Shown here: positions 15,496 through 21,680 of the stretch, piece by piece
How the letters are laid out: each line of letters starts with the position of its first letter
Numbering within the stretch: position 1 is the stretch's first letter
The notes under the pieces: model-generated
Seen by the model: only the letters and a program-made list of their open reading frames with translations
Told to the model about the DNA's origin: nothing
The model's database searches: none
Translations under genes and position numbers: made by a program
Source: a virus
Direction: 5' to 3' (one strand)
IMG/VR virus record: IMGVR_UViG_3300009071_000089
Coordinates: 1 to 21,680 of that record
Length of the DNA stretch: 21,680 nt

Positions 15496-17082
15496 ATGAA
15501 GAAGACTAAATCTCTTAAAAGCATAATTAAAGAAGAGTATGTAAAGTGTGCAAAAGATCCTGTGTACTTTATGAAAAAATACTGCCAAATTCAACATCCT
15601 ACCCGTGGAAGAATTCCATTTAATTTATTTCAATTTCAAGAAAGATCTTTAGAAGAATTTCAAGCACACGACTACAATATAATACTAAAATCCAGGCAAT
15701 TAGGTATATCAACAATATCTGCTGGATATTCATTATGGCTTATGCTATTTCAACAAGATAAGAATGTACTTGTAATTGCAACAAAACAAGAAGTTGCAAA
15801 AAACCTTGTCACTAAAGTTAGAGAGATGCATAATTATTTACCTAGCTGGTTAAAAGGAGTTACCGTTGAGGACAATAAACTTTCATTGAGATTTAAAAAT
15901 GGTTCTCAAATTAAAGCGGTTTCTAGTTCAGGCGATGCAGGTAGATCGGAAGCACTATCACTACTAATAATTGATGAGGCAGCGTTTATTAAAGGCGTTG
16001 AAGAAATATGGGCTTCTGCACAGCAAACATTAGCAACTGGAGGTAAAGCAATTGTATTATCTACACCAAACGGAATAGGTAACTTTTTTCATAAAACTTG
16101 GGTAAAAGCAGAAGAAGGAACAAACACCTTTAATACTATTAGACTGCATTGGTCAGTACACCCTGAAAGAAATAAAACTTGGAGAAATGAACAAGACGAG
16201 TTATTAGGCCCTAAATTAGCTGCACAAGAATGTGACTGTGACTTTATATCTTCTGGTAATAGCGTAATAGATGGCTCTCTTATAGAATGGTATAAAACAA
16301 CCCACTTACAAGACCCAAAAGAAAAAAGAGGTTTTGACGGTAATTATTGGATATGGGAAACTTGCGATTATGCTAAAAATTACATTGTTGTAGCTGATGT
16401 TGCTAGAGGCGATGGAAGTGACTTTTCTACATTCCATGTTATAGATGTAGAAACAATAACACAGGTTGCAGAATATAGAGGACAATTAACTCCTAAAGAT
16501 TTTGGTAATATGCTAGTAGGTGTAGCAACTGAATATAACGATGCTTTATTGGTAATAGAAAACGCCAGTGTAGGATTTGGGGCAATTCAAAGTGCTATAG
16601 ATAGAGGATATAAAAACTTATATTACACGTATAAGCAAGACGGAGTAGTTGATGCAACAACACAACTAACAAAAGGTTATGACTTAAAAGATAAATCACA
16701 AATGACACCAGGTTTTACAACATCATCTAAGACAAGGCCACTTTTAATATCTAAACTTGATATTTATATAAGAGAAAAAGGGTGTATAATTAGATCAAAC
16801 AGGCTATTGGAAGAACTCAGAGTTTTTGTTTGGAATGGAAGCAAAGCAGAGGCTCAAAGAGGATATAACGATGATTTAGTTATGGCTTTTTCAATTGGCA
16901 TGTGGGTAAGAGATACTGCCCTTAAGCTTAAGCAACAAGGTATTGAGCTAGATAAACTAGCTTTAAATAGAATAGGAAAATCAGCTGGTGGAATATACAC
17001 CAACACAGGATTAAGTTCTAATCCATGGTCTCAAAAAACTAGAGGCGGACAGGATGAAGACTTAACTTGGTTAATTAAATAG
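15496..17082 (+). CDS. 17: Large terminase subunit (T4 gp17 type)
   Basis: This 528-residue protein is the motor that packages DNA into the prohead through the portal and cuts the concatemer. The N-terminal ATPase shows an adenine-binding region near 45-50 (FQFQER), Walker A as SRQLGIST (66-73; T4 has SRQLGKTT), Walker B as LLIIDEAAF (156-164) and the coupling motif LSTPNG (188-193). The C-terminal RNase-H-like nuclease shows VADVARGDGSDF (298-310, Asp301), LLVIENASVGFG (351-362, Glu355) and GYNDDLVMAF (456-465, Asp459/460), the expected three-acid site. The length is a little below T4 gp17 (610). The variant Walker A has Ile in place of the usual Lys at the sixth position of the motif. No small terminase gene lies next to it. 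Confidence 0.95.
   Translation: MKKTKSLKSIIKEEYVKCAKDPVYFMKKYCQIQHPTRGRIPFNLFQFQERSLEEFQAHDYNIILKSRQLGISTISAGYSLWLMLFQQDKNVLVIATKQEVAKNLVTKVREMHNYLPSWLKGVTVEDNKLSLRFKNGSQIKAVSSSGDAGRSEALSLLIIDEAAFIKGVEEIWASAQQTLATGGKAIVLSTPNGIGNFFHKTWVKAEEGTNTFNTIRLHWSVHPERNKTWRNEQDELLGPKLAAQECDCDFISSGNSVIDGSLIEWYKTTHLQDPKEKRGFDGNYWIWETCDYAKNYIVVADVARGDGSDFSTFHVIDVETITQVAEYRGQLTPKDFGNMLVGVATEYNDALLVIENASVGFGAIQSAIDRGYKNLYYTYKQDGVVDATTQLTKGYDLKDKSQMTPGFTTSSKTRPLLISKLDIYIREKGCIIRSNRLLEELRVFVWNGSKAEAQRGYNDDLVMAFSIGMWVRDTALKLKQQGIELDKLALNRIGKSAGGIYTNTGLSSNPWSQKTRGGQDEDLTWLIK
16758..16770. other. Intragenic copy of TGATATTTATATA
   Basis: This is an exact 13-base copy of the motif at 8213 and 10591 inside the terminase gene, coding for LDIYI. 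The identity with the intergenic copies extends upstream (AAACTTGATATTTATATA here against AAAACTTGATATTTATATA at 8207-8225). It may be chance in an AT-rich genome. Confidence 0.35.
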
Positions 17083-17100
17083 GTTACAGAGGAAATTATT

Positions 17101-18951
17101 ATGGCAGATAAAACATTTTTTGGAAGATTAAAACAGGCTTTTTCTACTTCTACTATAGTTAGAAAAATAGGAGATGGTGGATTAAAGGTGGTAGATCCAG
17201 CAAGACTTCAGTCAAGCGGAAATTTAGCATCTAATTCTTTAGTTGATAGATTTAATAGAATACATATGAGCAAGGGCAATGGTAGTGTTTATAATCCAGC
17301 TAATGCGTTTGCACAACTAAGACTAGAGCTTTTTAGTGAGTATGAGTCAATGGATACAGATTCTATAATATCATCAGCATTAGATATATATTCAGATGAA
17401 TCTACAATTAAAAACGAGTTTGGAGATATATTAAAAATAAATTCTGAAAAAGAAGAAATAAAAGAAATATTGCATAATTTATTTTACGATGTATTAAATA
17501 TTGAATTTAATCTTTGGCCTTGGGTTAGAAACATGGTAAAATATGGCGACTTCTATTTAAAAATGAATATTTTAGAAAAGGTTGGAGTTACAAACGTTCA
17601 ACCAATTTCTGTTTATGAAATAATGAGAGAAGAAGGTACAGACCCAGAAAGACCAGAATATGTTAGATTTGTTCATGACCCATCAATGGGAGGAGGATCT
17701 TCCACGTATCATAAACCAGCTGGATCCAAATCACATTTTGAAAATTATGAAATAGCTCACTTTAGATTATTATCAGACACAAACTTTTTGCCGTATGGTA
17801 AGTCAATATTAGAAGGTGCAAGAAAAACTTGGAAGCAATTAACTCTTATGGAAGATGCAATGATGATTCATAGGATTATGAGAGCACCATCTAAAAGAGT
17901 ATTTAACATAGATATAGGAAACATACCTCCAAATGAAGTAGATTCATATATGCAACAAGTAATTAATAGGATGAAAAAAACTCCATATATCGATCAAAAT
18001 ACTGGAGATTACAATCTTAAATTTAATTTACAAAACATGTTAGAAGATTTTTATTTACCAACTAGAGGAGGAAATAGTGGAACTGGAATAGAAGACTTAG
18101 GCGGATTAGAATGGACAGGAACAGAAGATATAGAGTATCTAAAAAATAGAATGTTAGCTGCGTTAAGAATGCCAAAAGCTTTTATTGGATATGAAGAAGG
18201 AGTCGATGGCAAAGCAACATTAGCAGCATTAGATGTAAGATTTGCTAGAACAATAGAAAGAATACAAAGAATTACCGTTTCAGAACTTACAAAAATTGCT
18301 TTAGTACACCTATATTCTCAAGGATATAGTGACGATGATTTAGTAGATTTTAGTTTAGAGTTAACTAATCCGTCAACAATATATGAGCAAGAAAAAATTG
18401 AGCTATGGTCGTCTAAAAATAGATTAGCAGACGATTTAAAAGCCGGGCAAATGGTTTCAGAAGATTGGATATACGATAAAATATTTGGTTTAAGTAAAGA
18501 TGATGTTAATTTACAAAGAGAAAAAGTTGTTGAAGATACCATTCAAAAATATAGAAGAAGTATGATTGAAAACGAAGGTAAAGATCCTGCAAAAGAGCCA
18601 TCAGTTGCAGAGTCAGTAAAAGCCAAAAATAAAAGGGAAAAACTTAGAGCCTCGGGAGATACTAGAAAAACAAGAGGTGGAAAAACAGATGCAGATGTAG
18701 GAAGACCAATTGAAGGAGATTACTATGGAACAGACAATGGAGCCAGAGGTAGAGATCCTCTCGGTCAAGAAAAAATGCATAGAGATGTTAAAAATAAAGA
18801 TAGAAAAATTAGACCTAAATTTAAAAATAGCAACCCTTTAGCTAGAGAAATTGCAAATTCTATGAATTTATTTAATAATAATAAAAAAATATTGCAAGAA
18901 GAGTCTGGTTTACTAGATGAGTCTAATTTAATCAACAAGGACTTAACATAA
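17101..18951 (+). CDS. 20: Portal protein (T4 gp20 type)
   Basis: This 616-residue protein forms the dodecameric ring at one capsid corner through which the terminase drives DNA and to which the tail attaches. Features of the T4-like portal family are visible: FRLLSDTNFLPYGKSILEGA, the helical run RKTWKQLTLMEDAMMIHRIMRAPSKRVFNIDIGN (residues about 240-275), LEDFYLPTRGG (about 316-326), and YLKNRMLAALRMPKAFIGYEE (about 345-366). The C-terminal 110 residues are lysine/arginine-rich and low-complexity. The final segment (KKILQEESGLLDESN) carries two L-x-E triplets that could be prohead-protease sites. It follows the terminase after 18 bases with a GAGGAAA ribosome binding site. In T4, genes 18 and 19 lie between them; here they do not. 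Confidence 0.93.
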   Translation: MADKTFFGRLKQAFSTSTIVRKIGDGGLKVVDPARLQSSGNLASNSLVDRFNRIHMSKGNGSVYNPANAFAQLRLELFSEYESMDTDSIISSALDIYSDESTIKNEFGDILKINSEKEEIKEILHNLFYDVLNIEFNLWPWVRNMVKYGDFYLKMNILEKVGVTNVQPISVYEIMREEGTDPERPEYVRFVHDPSMGGGSSTYHKPAGSKSHFENYEIAHFRLLSDTNFLPYGKSILEGARKTWKQLTLMEDAMMIHRIMRAPSKRVFNIDIGNIPPNEVDSYMQQVINRMKKTPYIDQNTGDYNLKFNLQNMLEDFYLPTRGGNSGTGIEDLGGLEWTGTEDIEYLKNRMLAALRMPKAFIGYEEGVDGKATLAALDVRFARTIERIQRITVSELTKIALVHLYSQGYSDDDLVDFSLELTNPSTIYEQEKIELWSSKNRLADDLKAGQMVSEDWIYDKIFGLSKDDVNLQREKVVEDTIQKYRRSMIENEGKDPAKEPSVAESVKAKNKREKLRASGDTRKTRGGKTDADVGRPIEGDYYGTDNGARGRDPLGQEKMHRDVKNKDRKIRPKFKNSNPLAREIANSMNLFNNNKKILQEESGLLDESNLINKDLT

Positions 18952-18964
18952 CGAGGATTTTAAT

Positions 18965-18975
18965 ATATTTATATA
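18965..18975. promoter_or_regulatory. AT-rich motif ATATTTATATA in the portal-core gap
   Basis: The same core as at 15484 lies in the 60-base gap after the portal gene. It is followed at once by ATG, which opens a six-codon reading frame (18975-18995), not the next large gene. Confidence 0.35.
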
Positions 18976-18995
18976 TGAATATAAGTATGTACTGA
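18975..18995 (+). other. Possible six-codon mini-ORF (leader peptide?)
   Basis: ATG-AAT-ATA-AGT-ATG-TAC-TGA follows the AT-rich motif and ends 16 bases before the GTG start at 19012, just ahead of the AAAAAGGAG ribosome binding site. At the other three gap copies of the motif the ATG starts a full gene, so this one may be a translated leader or a relic of a lost gene. It is very short and may be chance. Confidence 0.2.
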
Positions 18996-19011
18996 AAAAG
19001 GAGAACTTTTA

Positions 19012-19869
19012 GTGGCTAAAAATATCAAACATTCGAAAATAAAAAATACTGGAGTATTATTTGAACTATTAGTTAGGCAAATAACTACCGATACATTAAA
19101 TGGAATTGAAAAATCTCCTGCATTAAACATAGTAAAAGAATATTTTTCAAAAGGAAAGGCTTTAAAAAAAGAACTGGATTTATATAGCTCTTTAACTAAA
19201 GAAAAATTTGCTTCTTCAAGTAAGGCTGAAAAATTTTTAGATATGGTTTTAATAGAAAGAACTAAAATTACTTCTACAGAATTAAAACGTCAAAAATATA
19301 ATCTAATAAAAGAAATAGGTAGAAATTATTCTCTAGACACTTTTTTTAGAACAAAAATAAACAACTATAGGGTAAACGCCTCAATATATCAACTATTTGA
19401 GGGAATAAATTCTACTGAAGTTAAAAACCCTAGATTAATTCTTAATTTTAGAGAAACTATAGTTGAGCATGTAATTTCTAATTCTCCTAAATCTCAACAA
19501 GAAAAAATGATTAAAGAATATTCAAAGCAAGATAAATCTATGCGATTGTTGAGCTATAAAGTACTTTTAGAAAAGTTTAATGAAAAGTATGGAAAAGCAT
19601 TAAACACTGGGCAAAAAGTATTATTAAAAAAATATATAAGTGGACAGAACCAAAAATTAGTAGAATACTTAAATGTTGAAGCTAAAAGTAGTAAAACAAA
19701 AATTAATGCTTTTGCAAATAAAATTAATGATAAGATAACTGTAATTAAATTAAAAGAAGTATCTAATCAACTGGATAAAATACAAAACGCAAAAACCCCT
19801 ACTGATTCTTATCTAACAACAATGATGAATGTATACGAACTAATACAGGAGTTAACTAATGTCCGTTAG
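19012..19869 (+). CDS. Conserved head-region protein between portal and protease, possible prohead core protein
   Basis: This is a 285-residue, lysine-rich, almost entirely helical protein with a GTG start behind a strong AAAAAGGAG. The N-terminal signature NTGVLFELLVRQITTDTLNG is one I recall from unnamed proteins in marine T4-like genomes. In T4 this place, between genes 20 and 21, holds the small core proteins gp67 and gp68, so a scaffold or core role is plausible from position and helical composition. The protein is much longer than those and shares no sequence I can recognise. It overlaps the next gene by 11 bases, indicating coupled translation. Confidence 0.7.
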   Translation: MAKNIKHSKIKNTGVLFELLVRQITTDTLNGIEKSPALNIVKEYFSKGKALKKELDLYSSLTKEKFASSSKAEKFLDMVLIERTKITSTELKRQKYNLIKEIGRNYSLDTFFRTKINNYRVNASIYQLFEGINSTEVKNPRLILNFRETIVEHVISNSPKSQQEKMIKEYSKQDKSMRLLSYKVLLEKFNEKYGKALNTGQKVLLKKYISGQNQKLVEYLNVEAKSSKTKINAFANKINDKITVIKLKEVSNQLDKIQNAKTPTDSYLTTMMNVYELIQELTNVR

Positions 19870-20314
19870 TGAAGAATTAAAAAAAATAATAGATGAAATA
19901 ATTGGTGAAGATTGTGGTTGTATGGACGAAGATCTAGAAGAAGTATCAACTACAGCAAATGTAGCAGGATACCAAACCCCATACGCGTTTACAAGTAAAA
20001 AATCTAAAGACAAAAAAGATAAAATAGCTACTACTAGCACAGGATATACTGTTGTAAAAGAAATGTATGACCAAAATTATCCGTCGTTTAAACAAGATGA
20101 AGGTAAAAATTCTAAACAAAAGGTAAATGGAGCTATTAAAGAAATAAATAAAAGACTTTTTCAAATAGAAAGAATAATTAATAGAGCTTCAAAGCTAAAA
20201 AGTGAAGACGGAATCACTAATGACAAATATTGGAAATCTACTGGCCCAAGGATAAATAAAATAGCTGAAAGATTATTCAAAGTATCTAAAAAACTAAGAG
20301 AAATTGCGGGGTAA
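19859..20314 (+). CDS. Small head-region protein with VAGYQTPYAF motif
   Basis: This 151-residue protein starts inside the end of the preceding gene, with AGGAG at 19847-19851. The N-terminal 30 residues are acidic and contain two close cysteines (DCGCMDED). They are followed by TTANVAGYQTPYAFTSK (about 31-47), a motif I associate with small unnamed proteins of the marine T4-like head region, then a basic linker and a helical C-terminus (about 85-150). The function is unknown. The acidic-then-basic helical build and the location next to the prohead protease fit a core or internal head component, as inference only. Confidence 0.65.
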   Translation: MSVSEELKKIIDEIIGEDCGCMDEDLEEVSTTANVAGYQTPYAFTSKKSKDKKDKIATTSTGYTVVKEMYDQNYPSFKQDEGKNSKQKVNGAIKEINKRLFQIERIINRASKLKSEDGITNDKYWKSTGPRINKIAERLFKVSKKLREIAG

Positions 20315-20317
20315 ATT

Positions 20318-20506
20318 ATGCACAAAAACGAAGTTACATGGCAACAATTTAGAAATAATATAAAAAATAAAACTTTTATACACGAAGGCAAAGAAGTCAA
20401 AGGATGGGACTTGCCAATGCATAAGCAAACTAAAATGTACTCTGAAATGTCTTACAATAGAAGTACATACGCAGCATATATTAATAGTGGAGTAAAAAAT
20501 GTCTAA
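20318..20506 (+). CDS. Small hypothetical protein upstream of the prohead protease
   Basis: This is a 62-residue basic protein rich in Asn, Lys, Trp and Tyr, with no recognisable domain. It starts three bases after the preceding stop, with a GGGG ribosome binding site near 20308-20311, and its last eight bases overlap the protease gene. The tight overlaps on both sides and normal composition argue that it is real. The position corresponds to T4 gp68, but no similarity can be claimed. Confidence 0.6.
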   Translation: MHKNEVTWQQFRNNIKNKTFIHEGKEVKGWDLPMHKQTKMYSEMSYNRSTYAAYINSGVKNV

Positions 20507-21167
20507 GTCACTACTTATAGATTATACACCGTTTGAAGTATCGCCTCAAATGATAAATGAATCAGAATCAAAAAACAATGGTAGAGTAATAGTTACAGGT
20601 TGCCTACAAAGAGCTGAGGCAAAAAACCAAAACGGTAGAGTATATCCAAAAGAAATATTAATGCGAGAAGTTGCAAATTACAAAAAAGTTCAAATATCTG
20701 AAAAAAGAGCACTTGGAGAGTTAGACCATCCAGAATCTTCTGTTGTAAATTTACAAAACGTTTCACATAACGTATTAGAAGTTTGGTGGAAAGGTGATGA
20801 AGTTATGGGAAAAGTAGAAGTACTTAGCACTCCAGCCGGAAATATACTAAAAGAACTACTTAAAGCAGGAATAAAATTAGGAATAAGCTCAAGAGGACTA
20901 GGTAGTGTCGAAGAGCTTAGAGAAGATCCAGGGTCTGTAGAAGTAAAAGATGATTTTGAATTAATTTGTTGGGACTTTGTTTCTAATCCATCTACACATG
21001 GAGCTTTTATGAGCCCAACTATGAATGAAAGCATAAATAAAACAACAATAAAAGAAAATAAATACACTAAGGTTAACGGATTAATATCCGATATTCTTTG
21101 CGAAATGACTGGAAAATGTGAAATACCTAGTCATAAAAAGAATCCTTGTGGATGTGGAGGTAAATAA
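20499..21167 (+). CDS. 21: Prohead core protein and maturation protease (T4 gp21 type)
   Basis: This 222-residue serine protease sits in the prohead core and, in T4, cuts capsid, core and internal proteins after (L/I)-x-E during maturation. The herpesvirus-assemblin-like site is visible: His77 in GELDHPES (73-80), the nucleophile in GISSRGLG (128-135, Ser130 or Ser131), and an acidic Asp159 in ICWDFVSNPSTHGAF. The early phrase NGRVYPKEIL (45-54) is also typical. The protein has its own candidate L/I-x-E site near the N-terminus (INE at 19-21), consistent with self-processing. The C-terminal tail is unusual: four cysteines (201, 207, 217, 219) in the last 22 residues. It is the likely processing enzyme for the leader-bearing proteins elsewhere in this window. 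Confidence 0.93.
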   Translation: MSKSLLIDYTPFEVSPQMINESESKNNGRVIVTGCLQRAEAKNQNGRVYPKEILMREVANYKKVQISEKRALGELDHPESSVVNLQNVSHNVLEVWWKGDEVMGKVEVLSTPAGNILKELLKAGIKLGISSRGLGSVEELREDPGSVEVKDDFELICWDFVSNPSTHGAFMSPTMNESINKTTIKENKYTKVNGLISDILCEMTGKCEIPSHKKNPCGCGGK

Positions 21168-21433
21168 TGGCATTTTTAATAAATAACGCGTACGGACCAT
21201 ATGGAAGATATAATGAAGTTGTTACAGTAAACAATGCAACTAAAGGGTTTCAATCAGGCTCAAATTTAGGAGCCGCTGCTGTAATTAAAGAGGATGGCGC
21301 AACTGGAACACTTACTCTTGCTAAAGGAGGAACTATAAACCTTGCCCACCTAACTGCAGGAAGTTTGTATGAAATAGGAATATCAGCAGTTACAGTTTCT
21401 AACACAAAAGATGTATACGTACTTAAAAGATAG
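21167..21433 (+). CDS. Small probable virion protein
   Basis: This is an 88-residue protein rich in Gly, Ala and Thr with a beta pattern (TGTLTLAKGGTINLAHLTAG, SLYEIGISAVTVSN) ending in VYVLKR. The start overlaps the protease stop (TAATG), so the two are coupled. I do not recognise a named family. The compact beta composition and location between the protease and the following head gene suggest a small capsid-associated or decoration-like protein, which is inference. There is no signal peptide or membrane segment. Confidence 0.6.
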   Translation: MAFLINNAYGPYGRYNEVVTVNNATKGFQSGSNLGAAAVIKEDGATGTLTLAKGGTINLAHLTAGSLYEIGISAVTVSNTKDVYVLKR

Positions 21434-21442
21434 AGGTAAAAC

Positions 21443-21680
21443 ATGAAATTAAAAAAGATATTATCGGAAAGTAAACTACGACCAGAACAAAAAGCTATTT
21501 TTTTAGAAGCAGTTTCTAAATTTAACGACTTTGGAAAAAATATATATAGAGAAGGCGACTTAAAAGAGGTTGTAGAATCAATTAAAAAATTATCTGCTAG
21601 TGCAGGAAATTATATTGTTTCTGAAACAGATAATTGGTTTGATGGAGTTACTGTTAAAAAAGATGTCAAAGAAATAAATA
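21443..21680 (+). CDS. Conserved T4-like head-region protein, 3'-partial
   Basis: A reading frame starts at ATG 21443, behind GAGG at 21433-21436, and is still open at the right edge (79 codons visible). The start MKLKKILSESKL has the same leader form as the candidate cargo proteins: a short basic-hydrophobic peptide ending in L-S-E then S. Downstream, GKNIYREGDLKEV (30-42) and AGNYIVSETDNWFDGVTVKK (52-71) match a conserved but unnamed protein I remember next to gene 21 in marine T4-like phages. The position after gene 21 is that of scaffold gene 22 in T4, but the visible part does not identify it as gp22. Confidence 0.7.
   Translation, partial: MKLKKILSESKLRPEQKAIFLEAVSKFNDFGKNIYREGDLKEVVESIKKLSASAGNYIVSETDNWFDGVTVKKDVKEIN

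Overview
The window is a stretch of an AT-rich (roughly one third G+C by eye), T4-like myovirus genome. Every supported gene lies on the + strand, packed with gaps of 0-60 bases or short overlaps, and no RNA gene was seen. The phage assignment rests on a large terminase with intact ATPase and nuclease motifs, a portal protein, a T4 gp21-type prohead protease, and fibre proteins carrying the GNISASG-type repeats common in marine T4-like phages. The AT-rich composition and the fibre type suggest an ocean phage, perhaps of a SAR11-like host. The host is inference; nothing in the window proves it.

Layout. (1) 2-10587, adhesion region: a giant fibre protein cut by the left window edge, a 63-residue protein, a small methyltransferase resembling guanidinoacetate methyltransferase (GAMT), a beta-rich structural protein, two unrecognised small proteins and a second, shorter fibre. 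(2) 10606-15051, candidate capsid cargo: a P-loop kinase, an 801-residue protein joining an NMNAT-like nucleotidyltransferase, an unknown middle module and an RNA/DNA-ligase-like module, a zinc-ribbon protein, and a very basic protein. (3) 15068-15460, a holin-like membrane protein. (4) 15496-21680, packaging and head assembly: large terminase (gp17), portal (gp20), three small or medium proteins in the place of T4 gp67/gp68, prohead protease (gp21), a small virion-like protein, and the start of another conserved head-region gene. Genes 18 and 19 (sheath, tube), which sit between 17 and 20 in T4, are absent here.

Most interesting reading. T4 gp21 cuts after (L/I)-x-E, and T4 packages internal proteins and Alt by short N-terminal peptides ending in such a site, for injection with the DNA. 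Here the kinase, the 801-residue protein, the basic protein and the last gene all begin with a short hydrophobic leader ending in L-x-E before a small residue. The 801-residue protein carries two more such leaders inside, exactly at its module boundaries, and one closely resembles its own N-terminus. I propose that it is a polyprotein cut by the prohead protease encoded nearby, delivering a nucleotide- or RNA-repair toolkit (kinase, adenylyltransferase, ligase) into the host with the genome. This is a hypothesis drawn from motifs and position.

A second unexplained pattern is an AT-rich motif, ATATTTATATA, lying directly against the start codons of three genes that lack a Shine-Dalgarno sequence. 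It also occurs ahead of a six-codon mini-ORF, and it reads as the T4 late-promoter element in the reverse orientation.
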